DNA of 64,000 nucleotides from Betaproteobacteria bacterium. Lineage in GTDB: Bacteria; Pseudomonadota; Gammaproteobacteria; Burkholderiales; Sulfuricellaceae. Of the stretch, positions 8,785 to 18,853 are shown piece by piece. The notes beneath the pieces were generated by a model that ran no database searches, had not been told where the DNA came from, and saw only the letters and a list, made by a program, of their open reading frames with translations. Within the stretch, counting starts at the first letter, position 1. Each line of letters starts with the position of its first letter. Made by a program: the position numbers and the translations under genes. The stretch is taken from positions 1-64,000 of the forward strand of contig JAJFTF010000006.1 in NCBI GenBank assembly GCA_021373185.1, written 5' to 3'.

Positions 8785-8791
8785 TCAAAAA

Positions 8792-9952
8792 TTATTGCAC
8801 CGCCGCCACGGCCTGCTTGGCGGCATCGGTCAAGTCGCTGGCGGAAATCACGCCGACGCCGCTTTCGGCCAGCATTTTCTGCCCCAGTTCGACGTTAGTG
8901 CCTTCCAGGCGCACGATCACCGGCACCTTGACGCCGACATCCTTGACCGCCGTGATGATGCCTTCTGCAATGATGTCGCAGCGCATGATGCCGCCAAAAA
9001 TATTGACCAGGATAGCCTTGACGTTGGTGTCGGAGAGAATGATCCTGAATGCCTTGGCCACGGTGTCCGCCGTGGCGCCGCCACCGACGTCGAGGAAGTT
9101 GGCGGGTTGGCCGCCGTGCAGTTGGATCAGATCCATGGTCGCCATCGCCAGGCCTGCGCCGTTCACCATGCAGCCGATGTTGCCGGACAGGGCGATGTAG
9201 TTGAGGTCGAACTCTTTCGCCGCCACTTCCTTCGGGTCGATCTGGGTGGTATCGCTCAATTCCGCCAGCGCCTTGTGCCGATAGAGCGCGTTGTCATCCA
9301 CGCCGATCTTGCAGTCCAGCGCAACCAGGTTGCCCGGCGCAGTGACGACCAGCGGGTTGATCTCGACCATGGACAGGTCGTTCTCCATGAACAGGCGATA
9401 CAGGCCCTTGGCCAGCTTGCCGAACTCGGCGATCTGCTTGCCTTCCAGCCCAAGGCCGAAAGCCAGTGCGCGGCACTGGAAATCCTGCAAGCCGAGCAGC
9501 GGATCGCAAAATTCCTTGAGAATCTTTTCCGGCGTGGCGTGGGCGACTTCCTCGATTTCCATGCCGCCGGCACTGGACGCCACCAGCGCCACGCGCTCGG
9601 ATTCCCGGTCAACGGTCAGGCTGAGGTAAAGTTCGCGGGCGATCGGCAGCGTTTCCTCGATCAGCAAACGCAGCGTCATCTGGCCGTCTGGCGCATTCTG
9701 GTAGGTCACCAGATTCTTCCCGAGCAAGGCGTTCACCGCTTCGTGAAGCGCCTCGCGCGACCTGACCAGCTTCACACCGCCCGCCTTGCCACGGCCACCT
9801 GCGTGGATCTGCGCCTTTACCACCCAGGCTTCGCCGCCCAATTCCGCCATTGCGCTGTCTGCCTGGGAAGCGCCGTCGATTGCCACGCCGCGCGGCGTGA
9901 CGACGCCATATTCGCGCAACAGCGCCTTGGCCTGATATTCATGCAAGTTCAT
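8792..9952 (-). CDS. sucC: Succinyl-CoA synthetase, beta subunit
   Basis: SucC is the nucleotide- and succinate-binding ATP-grasp subunit that pairs with SucD. The ATG at 9952 gives 386 residues, the normal length, with the standard opening [17 protein letters not shown]. Visible family segments include [20 protein letters not shown] (nucleotide-binding loop), [10 protein letters not shown] (metal ligands), and [17 protein letters not shown] plus [11 protein letters not shown] near the C-terminus (succinate binding). The frame is open further upstream but without family resemblance. First gene of the sucC-sucD operon. Confidence 0.96.
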   Translation of the reverse strand: MNLHEYQAKALLREYGVVTPRGVAIDGASQADSAMAELGGEAWVVKAQIHAGGRGKAGGVKLVRSREALHEAVNALLGKNLVTYQNAPDGQMTLRLLIEETLPIARELYLSLTVDRESERVALVASSAGGMEIEEVAHATPEKILKEFCDPLLGLQDFQCRALAFGLGLEGKQIAEFGKLAKGLYRLFMENDLSMVEINPLVVTAPGNLVALDCKIGVDDNALYRHKALAELSDTTQIDPKEVAAKEFDLNYIALSGNIGCMVNGAGLAMATMDLIQLHGGQPANFLDVGGGATADTVAKAFRIILSDTNVKAILVNIFGGIMRCDIIAEGIITAVKDVGVKVPVIVRLEGTNVELGQKMLAESGVGVISASDLTDAAKQAVAAVQ

Positions 9953-10017
9953 ACGAATTCTCTGTCTTGTTTTGGAAAGAAAACGGCGATTATAAAGGCT
10001 TGGAAGAGATTGAGATA

Positions 10018-11490
10018 CTACCGGTCGAGTTCTTCTGCCCAGATCAGCGCCTTGACCTGTGCAATATTGACCTCGTCGGCAGTCAATCCACAAGTTGCGG
10101 CATGCTGGACAATCGCCTCCTGGTCCGCCTCTTCACAGGCAACGGCAAGCGACAGGAAAGGTGCATAGATGCCTTCGCGGCGCGTCAGCGCCACCACCAC
10201 CGACTCCGGCAACTTAATTTGGCCAAGCGCCTCCGCCATCGGCACATTCAGCAATGCGTCCAGCAAAGAAAAAATCCCGACGATGAACAGACCTTCCTGC
10301 TCGGCAGGGGGCAGCCTGTCAAAGCCCAACAGTTCGGTCATGCGGGCACGCACCAGCGCATTCTGCAACAGTGCCCTGCTGCGGGCATCCTGCGTGCCGC
10401 TGGTGAACAGCAGCAGCGTCAGCCAACGATACAGTTGTTTATAACCGAGAATCATCAGCGCATGGGCGATGGAGCGAATCTGCTGCTGCAAACCATTGAC
10501 CGGCGCATTGATGTAGCGCAGCAACTTGTAGGCAAGCACGGCATCGTGCCTGAAACCTTCTTCCAGCAGGGAAACCTCGACCTGGTTTCTCGCCATGTCG
10601 AGTAACTCCAGAACCCGGATGCGGTTGCTGTCGACACAGGGCGGCGAAGAGGGGCGCAAGCGAGTGAAATAGTTGCCTTCGTAACAATGGAACCGCATTT
10701 TGTGGCAAGCCTTGAAATCATCCTCCGTTTCCACGTTCTTCGCGATCAACTGAGGTACAGGCTTATCCTGGAAACGGTCAGCCAGTTTGCCAAGCTCAAT
10801 AGCGTTAAACCGGGAAACATCCACCCTGACAAAACTCGCCAGTGCGAGAAAAGATCCCAGACCCTGCTTGGGTTCAAAATCATCGAGTGCGATCTGGTAG
10901 CCCAACCCCCTGAGTTCGCTGCAGCGCAGCAGATTATCCTCTACCCGTGCCGGGTCATGGCGAACCATCAGCACCATTCCCTTGCTGGGCAAATTCAGCA
11001 ACAACCGGCTTCGCAGCATATCGGGAGAAATTGCGACAAAAGCAAGTTTGTCTTCGAGCAAACGCTCAAGATGCAAATCCGCCAGACAGCGGATCAAGGC
11101 CTCATCCTGCATCCTCAGCAAGGCGGCATCGGGTTCCTTGGCCGTAAGCAACGCCTTGCTGCGCAGCAGCAATTCGTAGCCGATGATGTGTTGAGAGCGA
11201 TCCAGCAGCGGCTGGCGCCCAATGATTTTTTGACGTAATTTTTCGACATTGGTGCGCGGACCGTCAGTCTGGATTTCCGGAACACGGGCAACCACGTTAT
11301 TCGCCGTAAAATGGCCGGTATCGATCAATTCGTTGCCCGTTGCCGGCGAAATGGGTTCGAGCAGGGGAATGGCGCTACCCAAAGAGGCAGGCGTTGGCGA
11401 CGCAGGCACCGGGGCAGACGACGGTTTTTCGCCTGGCTTTTTGCTGGCCGCCGTTCCGCCCGTAAATAATTTTATATATCTTTCTAACAC
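10018..11490 (-). CDS. EAL (degenerate)-HDOD signalling protein, YuxH-like
   Basis: A 490-residue cytoplasmic signalling protein. A proline/serine/alanine-rich N-terminal linker (about 10-60) leads to a region resembling an EAL domain (about 85-290): [20 protein letters not shown] has YELLLR where catalytic enzymes have the EAL glutamate motif, and the [15 protein letters not shown] segment departs from the catalytic DDFGTG. The C-terminal half (about 290-480) is an HDOD domain ([38 protein letters not shown]). This YuxH-type pairing is widespread in beta- and gammaproteobacteria. Missing catalytic residues argue that it binds c-di-GMP or a partner rather than hydrolysing c-di-GMP. It lies 66 bases before sucC but has no evident link to it. 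Confidence 0.85.
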   Translation of the reverse strand: MLERYIKLFTGGTAASKKPGEKPSSAPVPASPTPASLGSAIPLLEPISPATGNELIDTGHFTANNVVARVPEIQTDGPRTNVEKLRQKIIGRQPLLDRSQHIIGYELLLRSKALLTAKEPDAALLRMQDEALIRCLADLHLERLLEDKLAFVAISPDMLRSRLLLNLPSKGMVLMVRHDPARVEDNLLRCSELRGLGYQIALDDFEPKQGLGSFLALASFVRVDVSRFNAIELGKLADRFQDKPVPQLIAKNVETEDDFKACHKMRFHCYEGNYFTRLRPSSPPCVDSNRIRVLELLDMARNQVEVSLLEEGFRHDAVLAYKLLRYINAPVNGLQQQIRSIAHALMILGYKQLYRWLTLLLFTSGTQDARSRALLQNALVRARMTELLGFDRLPPAEQEGLFIVGIFSLLDALLNVPMAEALGQIKLPESVVVALTRREGIYAPFLSLAVACEEADQEAIVQHAATCGLTADEVNIAQVKALIWAEELDR

Positions 11491-11645
11491 TTACAGCCCT
11501 TGATAAATCTATTTTGGTGATTTTAACATGCCATTGCTACGCATTAAATTTCATTACATAAATGTTATGGCCTTGAATTTTTAACAGGTTTGCTATCTAA
11601 TTAACTAGCGCTTCCATAAGCAAGATGGCATAACTCGAAGAAAAC

Positions 11646-12014
11646 ATGAAACAACTGTTGCGCAAATTTGTCCTCGGCTTTCTGTTGTTGTGGCTCCCGC
11701 TACAGGGATTTGCCGCAAGCGGCATGTCTTTCTGTCGCCATGACCATACACCGCCGCCGGCAGCGCAGGTCGAAATGCACCACGGCCATAACGGCGACGA
11801 TTGCGGCCATGGGCAAGACACCCCCTCCCCTTCATCCCAAACGCAGTGCGATGATTGCGGCTATTGTTATCTGGGCGGCGCACCCGCTCTGTTGCCGACG
11901 CTTCTCGGCTTTAATGATACCGCTGGCTTCTCTTTCAAATTCACTTTCGACTCGCATCGGTCGCTATTTTTCCCGGAACAGCCGCAACGCCCCCCTCTCG
12001 CACATCTCTCCTGA
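11646..12014 (+). CDS. Exported His/Cys-rich protein, CopL/DUF2946-like
   Basis: A 122-residue protein at the head of the copper-efflux island. Residues 1-24 form a Sec signal peptide (LRKFVLGFLLLWLPLQGFAA). The mature part has a His-rich stretch (FCRHDHTPPP, EMHHGHNGDDCGHGQD) and a CDDCGYCYLGGAPALLP cluster, ending in a PERPP-like tail (QPQRPPLAHLS). This is the layout of DUF2946/CopL-like proteins, which often precede copper-resistance genes and are proposed to bind or sense copper in the periplasm. Copper binding here is an inference from composition and context. The 122-base gap to the next gene could hold a second ribosome entry but shows no clear promoter. Confidence 0.65.
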   Translation: MKQLLRKFVLGFLLLWLPLQGFAASGMSFCRHDHTPPPAAQVEMHHGHNGDDCGHGQDTPSPSSQTQCDDCGYCYLGGAPALLPTLLGFNDTAGFSFKFTFDSHRSLFFPEQPQRPPLAHLS

Positions 12015-12136
12015 TTCTATCCTAGGTTCCATCCAGAGCAGTAAAATGGCGATGCAACCATGCATGCCTATTGGCACGAATAGCTTAATTCGCTGATTGG
12101 CCGTTACGCCGCAAGACCACCATTAAGGAAAATATC

Positions 12137-12442
12137 ATGAGAACAAAACTGAATATCCTCATTTCCGCCCTTGTCATGCTGGCCGACTCATCCAGCCTGT
12201 ATGCGGCAGATGACGCCACGGGGCAGGGTACGCTCAACAAAATCGACGCGGCCTCTGCCATCGTCAATATTTCGCACGAGGCCATCCCGGCCCTGAAATG
12301 GCCGGGTATGACCATGGACTTCAAGGTCGCCGACAAAAATCTGCTGAAGAATCTCAAGGCAGGGCAGAAAGTCAGCTTCGGCCTGGTCAAGGAACCGGCA
12401 GCCGGTTACGTGATTTCGCATATCGAACCAGCGAAAAAATAG
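12137..12442 (+). CDS. cusF: CusF-like periplasmic copper/silver-binding chaperone
   Basis: A 101-residue periplasmic protein with a signal peptide (about 1-23, ending LYAADD). CusF hands Cu(I)/Ag(I) to the CusCBA pump. The metal-site residues known from E. coli CusF are recognisable: a His in VNISHEAIPALKWP (His47), the stacking Trp55, and the Met pair in KWPGMTMDF (Met58, Met60). The five-stranded barrel pattern (GTLNKID, VSFGLV, YVISHIEP) fits. It is directly followed by the outer-membrane, adaptor and pump genes in the same direction, supporting a Cu/Ag role. Confidence 0.9.
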   Translation: MRTKLNILISALVMLADSSSLYAADDATGQGTLNKIDAASAIVNISHEAIPALKWPGMTMDFKVADKNLLKNLKAGQKVSFGLVKEPAAGYVISHIEPAKK

Positions 12443-12516
12443 CCCTTTCGGACGAGAAATTTCAGAATCTCTCGTCCATTGCTGCCTTACCTCCTTATCG
12501 TCAAGGACGGAGTCAA

Positions 12517-13800
12517 ATGAAACCTCATCGCCATCCCATGCTGCGATCGTTCGCGCTCGCTCTAATTCTGGTCGCCATGCCGGTGCTGGCCGAACCTGTC
12601 GCCCCGCCCCCCGGGGCCAGCCTGGAAAGCCTTCTGGAATTGGCGCGCAGCCAGAATCCCGAACTCGCCGCCCGACGCCACGAGGAGAATGCCGCAGCGG
12701 AGCGCATTTACCCCGCCGGCGCCCTGTCCGACCCGACGCTGCGCACCGAACTCCAGGACATCACCAATCAGGGCGTCGACGCCAGCCCCAACCTCCTGCC
12801 AGGACGGATCGAAAGCACCAAATACACGCTGATCCAGCCGATCCCGTTCTGGGGCAAGCGCGACCTGAAGCGCGAGGTCGCCGAAGCCGAGGCCAGCCAG
12901 GCTAAAGGCCGCGCCGCAGAGACCTGGGCGGAACTTTCGACGCGCGTCAAAACCGTCTACGCGCAGTATTACCAGATCGCCCATGCCGAGCTGTTGACGC
13001 GGGAAATACTCGGCCTGGTGGACAGCCTGGAAAAAATCTCCCGCTCACGCTATGCCAACGGTCTGGTTCCGCAACAGGACGCCATTCGCGCCCAAGTCGA
13101 ACAGACCGCCATCCGCAGCGACCTGGTCGCCATCGAAACGGAACACCATCACGCCCATGTCAGGCTGAACCTGTTGCTGAACCGCCCCGCTACAGCGCCC
13201 TTGGCCGAACCCGACCGGTTGCGCCCATTGCCGGAGCCAGCCCGGCTCGCCTATGCCGCGCTGGAACAACGCCTGCGCACCGGCAACCCGCAACTTTTCA
13301 GTGATGAAGCCGGTGTGGCCGCTGCCGAAAAAAAACGTGAGCTCACCTACAAGGATCGTTACCCCGACTTCAACCTCGGAATTTCGCCGACGCAGGTCAG
13401 CGAAAGGGTCAATACCTGGGGGCTGATGATCGAACTGAACATCCCGTTGCAACAGGAAAGTCGCCGTTCAAAGGAACGCGAGGCGCAGGCGATGCTGGCG
13501 GCAGCAGAGTCGCGCCGGGATGCCACCCAAAACCAGCTCCTCGCCAGCCTTGCCGAAAGTCTCTCGGCACTGGAAGCGGCGCGCCAGATCGAAACCCTGA
13601 TGCGAACCAGCCTGGTGCCGCAAGCCGAACTGGCTTTCAAGGCGGCCCTGGCCGGCTATGAAGCAGGGAAGGTCGATTTCGCCACCCTGCTCGAAGCGCA
13701 GCGCCAGATCCGCAAAGCACGGCTGGACAAACTCAATGCACAGACCAATGCGCAAATACGCCTGGCCGAAATCGAAAGACTGTTGGGAGAAGACCTATGA
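12517..13800 (+). CDS. cusC: TolC-family outer-membrane channel of the Cus efflux system (CusC-like)
   Basis: The ATG at 12517 gives a 427-residue protein with a cleavable signal peptide (HPMLRSFALALILVAMPVLA). Two outer-membrane efflux repeats follow (about 50-220 and 240-425), with the long amphipathic helices typical of TolC-like channels (ARSQNPELAARRHEENAAAE, PFWGKRDLKREVAEAEASQA, ALEAARQIETLMRTSLVPQA). No lipobox Cys is present, unlike E. coli CusC. The open frame extends back to 12298 but that stretch overlaps cusF out of frame and is not coding. The stop overlaps the start of the adaptor gene (ATGA), which implies translational coupling in one operon. Confidence 0.88.
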   Translation: MKPHRHPMLRSFALALILVAMPVLAEPVAPPPGASLESLLELARSQNPELAARRHEENAAAERIYPAGALSDPTLRTELQDITNQGVDASPNLLPGRIESTKYTLIQPIPFWGKRDLKREVAEAEASQAKGRAAETWAELSTRVKTVYAQYYQIAHAELLTREILGLVDSLEKISRSRYANGLVPQQDAIRAQVEQTAIRSDLVAIETEHHHAHVRLNLLLNRPATAPLAEPDRLRPLPEPARLAYAALEQRLRTGNPQLFSDEAGVAAAEKKRELTYKDRYPDFNLGISPTQVSERVNTWGLMIELNIPLQQESRRSKEREAQAMLAAAESRRDATQNQLLASLAESLSALEAARQIETLMRTSLVPQAELAFKAALAGYEAGKVDFATLLEAQRQIRKARLDKLNAQTNAQIRLAEIERLLGEDL

Positions 13801-15134
13801 ACAAGGGCGTTGGAGTCGCTTTAATCGTTGTCCTGATCGGGGCGCTCGGCGCCGGATACTGGCTGGGCAGCACGGGAACATTCGACCGCGCCACAACGGC
13901 TGCGCCGCAAACGACTGCCGGCAAGGAAGCGGTAACGAAAGAACGAAAAATCCTGTTCTACCGCAACCCGATGGGCATGCCGGACACCTCGCAAACACCG
14001 AAGAAAGACCAGATGGGCATGGACTACATCCCGGTCTACGAAGGCGAGGAAGCGAGTTCTCCAGAAGGCAGGAATCAGGTCAGCATCAGCGCCGAAAAGA
14101 TCCAGAAACTCGGGGTTCGCACCGAAGCCGCCGCCATGCGCAACCTCACGCGCAGCATCCGCGCAGTGGGCCGGGTCGAAGCGAACGAACGCCTGACCTA
14201 TACCATCGCGCCGAAATTCGAAGGCTGGATCGAACGGCTGCATATCAACACCACCGGCCAGCCAGTTGGGCGCGGGCAGCCTCTATTGGAGGTTTACAGC
14301 CCGGAGCTGGTGTCGGCGCAGCAGGAATATGCGATTGCCCGCCAAGGCCAGCATGACTTGCAGAATGCCGGAGCGGATGCCCTGGCAACCATGAAACAGC
14401 TTGCCGAAGCCAGCCTGACCCGCCTGAAAAACTGGGGCATTTCCGATGAGCAACTGCAAACCCTGAGCAAAGGCGAGACAGCCCGGCACACCCTCACCTT
14501 CCGCTCGCCGGTAAGCGGCATCGTGATCGAGAAGAAAGCGGTGCAAGGCATGCGCTTCCAGCCCGGCGAGGTGCTTTACCAGATTGCCGATCTGTCATCG
14601 GTATGGATCATCGCCGACGTGTTCGAACAGGACTTGGCGCTGGTGAAGCCGGGCCAGAACGCCCAAGTCAGGATCAACGCCTACCCCGGCAAGGAATTCA
14701 GCGCCAAGGTCACTTACGTTTACCCGACGCTCAATGCACAGACCCGCACGGTTCCGGTAAGGATAGAACTGGCCAATCCGGATGGGCATCTGAAGCCGGC
14801 GATGTATGCGGACGTCGAACTGGCCGCGCCGGGCAGCGGAAAAGTGTTGACCGTGCCGATCTCGGCGGTGATTTACGGCGGAACCCGGCAAACCGTGCTG
14901 GTGGAACTGGCGGAAGGCCGTTTCGAACCGCGCCAGGTCAAGCTCGGCGTAAAGGGGAACGACTATATCGAAGTGCTGGAAGGCGTGGGCGAAGGCGAAA
15001 AGGTGGTGGTCACCGCCAACTTCCTGATCGACTCCGAGAGCAACCTCAAGGCGGCGTTGAGCGGCTTCGGCGAGCCGGCCAAGCCTGGAGCAAGCCCGGC
15101 GGCAGCGCCTGCTACCGAACACAAGGGACATTAA
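13797..15134 (+). CDS. cusB: CusB-type periplasmic adaptor of the Cu/Ag efflux pump
   Basis: A 445-residue membrane-fusion protein linking the CusA pump to the outer-membrane channel. A single N-terminal transmembrane anchor (VGVALIVVLIGALGAGYWLG) is followed by a heavy-metal-binding domain with FYRNPMGMPDTSQTPKKDQM and GMDYIPVYEG (Met-rich, residues about 58-85), then the barrel-sandwich and beta-barrel parts (APKFEGWIERLHINTTGQPV, FRSPVSGIVIEKKAVQGMRF). The HMBD followed by these segments is the CusB/CzcB arrangement; the Met-rich domain points to monovalent copper or silver. The start overlaps cusC by 4 bases and cusA begins 1 base after its stop. Confidence 0.93.
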   Translation: MNKGVGVALIVVLIGALGAGYWLGSTGTFDRATTAAPQTTAGKEAVTKERKILFYRNPMGMPDTSQTPKKDQMGMDYIPVYEGEEASSPEGRNQVSISAEKIQKLGVRTEAAAMRNLTRSIRAVGRVEANERLTYTIAPKFEGWIERLHINTTGQPVGRGQPLLEVYSPELVSAQQEYAIARQGQHDLQNAGADALATMKQLAEASLTRLKNWGISDEQLQTLSKGETARHTLTFRSPVSGIVIEKKAVQGMRFQPGEVLYQIADLSSVWIIADVFEQDLALVKPGQNAQVRINAYPGKEFSAKVTYVYPTLNAQTRTVPVRIELANPDGHLKPAMYADVELAAPGSGKVLTVPISAVIYGGTRQTVLVELAEGRFEPRQVKLGVKGNDYIEVLEGVGEGEKVVVTANFLIDSESNLKAALSGFGEPAKPGASPAAAPATEHKGH

Positions 15135-15135
15135 G

Positions 15136-18100
15136 ATGCTCAGCCGCCTTATCGAATGGTCGGCCCGCAACGTCTTCCTGGTGTTGCTCGCGACCCTGCT
15201 CCTGATCGGCGCGGGGATCTACGCCGTGGTCAAGACGCCGCTCGACGCCCTGCCCGATCTTTCCGACGTCCAGGTCATCGTTTACACCGGTTACCCAGGC
15301 CAGGCGCCGCAGGTGGTGGAAGACCAGATCACCTACCCGCTCACCACCGCCATGTTGTCGGTGCCGAAATCCAAGGTGGTGCGCGGCTTTTCGTTCTTCG
15401 GCGCATCCTTCGTTTATGTCATTTTCGAGGATGGCACCGATATCTACTGGGCGCGTTCACGGGTGCTGGAATACCTCACCACGCTCGCCGGTCGCCTGCC
15501 ACGCGGCGTCACCCCCGAGCTCGGGCCGGATGCCACCGGGGTCGGCTGGGTCTACCAGTACGTTGTGCTGGCGAAAAACCGCTCGCTGGCCGAACTGCGC
15601 TCGATCCAGGACTGGTATCTGCGCTACCAGCTAACCAAGGCAGCAGGCGTGGCGGAAGTCGCCAGCATCGGCGGCTTCGTCCAGCAATACCAGGTGGTGG
15701 TCGATCCGCGCAAGCTTCAAGCCTATGGGGTGCATATCACCAAGGTTACGCAGGTGATCCGGGATTCCAACCGCGACGTGGGCGGACGCGTCATCGAAAT
15801 GGCGGAAACCGAATACATGGTGCGCGGCAAAGGCTATCTGCGCGGCAAGGACGACCTTGAACTGCTCGTGGTCAAGAGCGAAAAAGGTGTGCCGGTGCTG
15901 TTGCGTGACGTGGCGCGGGTAGAGCTTGGCCCCGACGAACGCCGCGGCCTGACCGAACTCAACGGCGAGGGCGAAGTGGTGTCTGGCATCGCCATGGCGC
16001 GCTACGGGCAGAATACGCTGGAAGTGATCGGCAACATCAAGGCCAAGATCGCCGAAATCGCCAGCGGCCTGCCGCAAGGCGTGACGATTCAGAGCGTGTA
16101 CGACCGCTCCGACCTGATCCTGCGCGCCATCGCCAACCTCGAGCGCACGCTGCTGGAAGAAAGCGCCATCGTCGCGCTGGTGTGCGTGCTGTTCCTGCTG
16201 CACGTAAGAAGCGCCCTGGTCGCCATCATCATGCTGCCGGCGGGGGTGCTGATCGCCTTCATCGCCATGCGGCTGCTCGGCATGAACTCCAACATCATGA
16301 GCCTGGGCGGCATTGCCATCGCCATCGGCGCTATGGTGGATGCGGCCATCGTCATGATCGAGAACGCCCACAAGCATCTCGAGAGATTGCCGCCGGACGG
16401 TTCGCGGGTTGATGCCATCGTCAAGGCCTGCAAAGAAGTCGGCCCGGCGCTGTTTTTTTCGCTGCTGATCATCACCGTCTCGTTCCTGCCGGTATTCACG
16501 CTGGAAGCCCAGGAAGGCCGTCTGTTCTCGCCGCTAGCCTACACCAAGACCTTCGCCATGGCCGGCGCCGCACTGCTGTCGGTGACGCTAGTGCCGGTGC
16601 TGATGCTGCTGTTCGTGCGCGGCAAGATCATGGCCGAGGCGAAAAACCCGGTGAACCGTTTCCTGATCTGGCTGTACCGACCGGTGATCGCTTGGGTGAT
16701 GCGCTGGAAAAAAATGACCATCGCCATCGCGCTGGCGGCCATCGCGGTCAGCTCTTATCCCGCGTCCCGGCTCGGCAGCGAATTCATGCCGACTTTGAAC
16801 GAGGGCACGCTGTTCTACATGCCGACCGGCTTGCCCGGCATGTCGGTGACCAAGGCGGCGGAACTGCTGCAAACCCAGGACAAGATCATCAAGAGTTTCC
16901 CCGAAGTGGCCTCGGTTTACGGCAAAGCCGGTCGCGCCAACACCGCCACCGACCCGGCGCCGCTGGAAATGTTTGAAACCGTGATCAATCTCAAGCCGGA
17001 AGCTGAATGGCGGCCCGGCATGAGCATCGACAAGCTGACTGCCGAGATGGATCAGGCGCTGCAGATACCCGGCATCTCCAACTCCTGGACCATGCCGATC
17101 AAGGCGCGCATCGATATGCTCTCTACCGGCATCCGCACACCCATCGGCATCAAGGTGTTCGGCAAGGATCTGGGCGAAATCGAAAAACTGGCGCAACAAA
17201 TCGAGACCGTCGTCAAGACCGTACCCGGCACCACCAGCGCTTTCGCCGAGCGCATCACCGGCGGCTACTACCTCAACATCGAGCTTAGGCGCGAGCAAAT
17301 GGCCCGCTATGGGCTCGCGGTCGGCGATCTGCAGGAGATCATCGCCACCGCAATGGGCGGCGACGTCATCACGACCACCGTCGAAGGCCGCGAACGTTTC
17401 GGCATCAGCGTGCGCTACCCGCGCGAGCTGCGTTCCGACCCGCAGGCGATTGCCACCCAGGTGCTGATCCCGCTCGACAGCATCATGGGCGGACCGCCCC
17501 TGATGATTCCGCTCGGCCAACTGGCCAATATAGAAGTCGTCAAGGGCGCGCCGATGATCCGCACCGAAAATGCACTGCTCTCTGCTTACATCTTCGTCGA
17601 CATCCGCGGTCGCGACATCGGCAGCTACGTGCATGACGCACAACAGGCCGTGCAGGAGCAGGTAAAGTTCCCACCGGGTTATTACGCCACCTGGAGCGGC
17701 CAGTTCGAGTACATGGAACGCGCCAAGGCGAAGTTGAAAATCGTGGTGCCGGTTACGCTGGTGATCATCTTCGCACTGCTCTACCTCAACTTCCGGCGCT
17801 TGACCGAAACGCTGATCGTGATGCTCTCCGTGCCTTTCGCCCTGGTCGGCGGCGTCTGGCTGATGTGGGCGCTGGGCTATAATCTGTCCGTCGCCGTGGT
17901 GGTGGGATTCATTGCATTGGCGGGCGTGGCGGCGGAAACCGGCGTGGTGATGCTGATCTACCTCGACCATGCCCTGAATGAAATCACGTCCAGGCGCGCG
18001 GCAGAGGGCAAGCCTATCGCCCCTGCCGACCTCTATGCGGCAGTCATGGAGGGCGCGGTGGAACGGGTACGTCCGAAGATGATGACCGTGGTGGCGATCA

Positions 18101-18270
18101 TGGCCGGATTGCTGCCGATCATGTGGAGCAGCGGCACCGGGTCGGAGGTGATGAGCCGCATTGCTGCGCCCATGGTGGGCGGCATGATCTCATCGACGAT
18201 CCTGACCTTGATCGTTATTCCGGCAATCTATGCCCTGGTAAAAGAATGGACACTTTTCAGAAGGAATTAA
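15136..18270 (+). CDS. cusA: CusA-type RND heavy-metal efflux pump
   Basis: A 1044-residue proton-driven RND transporter. Twelve transmembrane helices with two large periplasmic loops are evident from the hydrophobic blocks at about 12-32, 340-560 and 870-1035. Family markers: DALPDLSDVQVIVYTGYPGQ at the start, GGIAIAIGAMVDAAIVMIEN in TM4 with the acidic proton-relay residues, and GSEVMSRIAAPMVGGMISST near the end. The DMLSTGIRTPIGIKVFG segment probably carries one of the methionines of the CusA metal site (E. coli Met672 region), and the Met-rich context (TMPIKARIDML) favours Cu(I)/Ag(I) rather than divalent cations. Third gene of the cusCBA unit. Confidence 0.93.
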   Translation: MLSRLIEWSARNVFLVLLATLLLIGAGIYAVVKTPLDALPDLSDVQVIVYTGYPGQAPQVVEDQITYPLTTAMLSVPKSKVVRGFSFFGASFVYVIFEDGTDIYWARSRVLEYLTTLAGRLPRGVTPELGPDATGVGWVYQYVVLAKNRSLAELRSIQDWYLRYQLTKAAGVAEVASIGGFVQQYQVVVDPRKLQAYGVHITKVTQVIRDSNRDVGGRVIEMAETEYMVRGKGYLRGKDDLELLVVKSEKGVPVLLRDVARVELGPDERRGLTELNGEGEVVSGIAMARYGQNTLEVIGNIKAKIAEIASGLPQGVTIQSVYDRSDLILRAIANLERTLLEESAIVALVCVLFLLHVRSALVAIIMLPAGVLIAFIAMRLLGMNSNIMSLGGIAIAIGAMVDAAIVMIENAHKHLERLPPDGSRVDAIVKACKEVGPALFFSLLIITVSFLPVFTLEAQEGRLFSPLAYTKTFAMAGAALLSVTLVPVLMLLFVRGKIMAEAKNPVNRFLIWLYRPVIAWVMRWKKMTIAIALAAIAVSSYPASRLGSEFMPTLNEGTLFYMPTGLPGMSVTKAAELLQTQDKIIKSFPEVASVYGKAGRANTATDPAPLEMFETVINLKPEAEWRPGMSIDKLTAEMDQALQIPGISNSWTMPIKARIDMLSTGIRTPIGIKVFGKDLGEIEKLAQQIETVVKTVPGTTSAFAERITGGYYLNIELRREQMARYGLAVGDLQEIIATAMGGDVITTTVEGRERFGISVRYPRELRSDPQAIATQVLIPLDSIMGGPPLMIPLGQLANIEVVKGAPMIRTENALLSAYIFVDIRGRDIGSYVHDAQQAVQEQVKFPPGYYATWSGQFEYMERAKAKLKIVVPVTLVIIFALLYLNFRRLTETLIVMLSVPFALVGGVWLMWALGYNLSVAVVVGFIALAGVAAETGVVMLIYLDHALNEITSRRAAEGKPIAPADLYAAVMEGAVERVRPKMMTVVAIMAGLLPIMWSSGTGSEVMSRIAAPMVGGMISSTILTLIVIPAIYALVKEWTLFRRN

Positions 18271-18271
18271 C

Positions 18272-18718
18272 TTGAACGGCAAACTCATCATGGGCGCGCT
18301 TTGCGCCGCGCTGATCGCCGGCTGCGGCGATGGCGCGAAACCGGACAGCCAGGACAAAGGCCGGCGTCAATACGACAAGAATGTACTGGCGCGTGGGGAA
18401 AGGCTGTACCAGACCAACTGCGCCAGTTGCCACGGCTTTAACGGCGAGGCAAAACCGAATTGGCGCATCCGTGGTGCGGACGGCAAGATGCCGCCACCGC
18501 CGCTGGATGACAGCGGCCACGCCTGGCATCATCCCCGCGCATGGCTGAAACAAATGGTTTCCCTCGGCAGCCCGACCGGGCAAGGCAATATGCCGGCATG
18601 GGAGGGCAAGTTATCCGAACAGGAAATGGATGAAGTGGTTACCTATGTCACTTCTCTATGGTCGGATGCAGTCCACCTGATCTGGATTACCCAGGTAGAA
18701 CAGGCAAATTCGCCTTAA
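18272..18718 (+). CDS. Class I cytochrome c lipoprotein in the copper operon
   Basis: A 148-residue protein starting at TTG (18272), with an AAGGAA ribosome site 5 bases upstream; an ATG six codons later is a weaker alternative. The first 20 residues look like a lipoprotein signal (MGALCAALIAGCG, lipobox IAGC). One haem c site, LYQTNCASCHGFNGE, lies at about residue 45, and a Met ligand is likely in QGNMPAWEGKLSEQEMDEVV, a typical class I cytochrome c C-terminal helix. It starts one base after the cusA stop codon and so belongs to the cus operon. A tethered periplasmic haem protein next to a Cu efflux system might pass electrons to or from copper, but this is not shown. Confidence 0.85.
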   Translation: MNGKLIMGALCAALIAGCGDGAKPDSQDKGRRQYDKNVLARGERLYQTNCASCHGFNGEAKPNWRIRGADGKMPPPPLDDSGHAWHHPRAWLKQMVSLGSPTGQGNMPAWEGKLSEQEMDEVVTYVTSLWSDAVHLIWITQVEQANSP

Positions 18719-18853
18719 ATATGCAGTATCCGTATTGCGGGGAACTTCAATTTCAGGGGAAATGTCCAATTGTTGAGGGCTGCTTCCTGCTAGTGCGGTT
18801 GCGCCCACTGACCGAATCGCATAATCGGCGCTTTTCAGGTGAAAGGACAGACG

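Noticed and set aside
16588..17970. A 460-codon open frame opposite cusA
   Set aside because: Antisense shadow of a clear RND pump; composition unlike a protein.
15136..18270. CusA-like pump as a CzcA (Co/Zn/Cd) pump
   Set aside because: CusF and Met-rich CusB domain neighbours and the DMLSTGI segment favour Cu/Ag; without alignment some divalent activity cannot be fully excluded.
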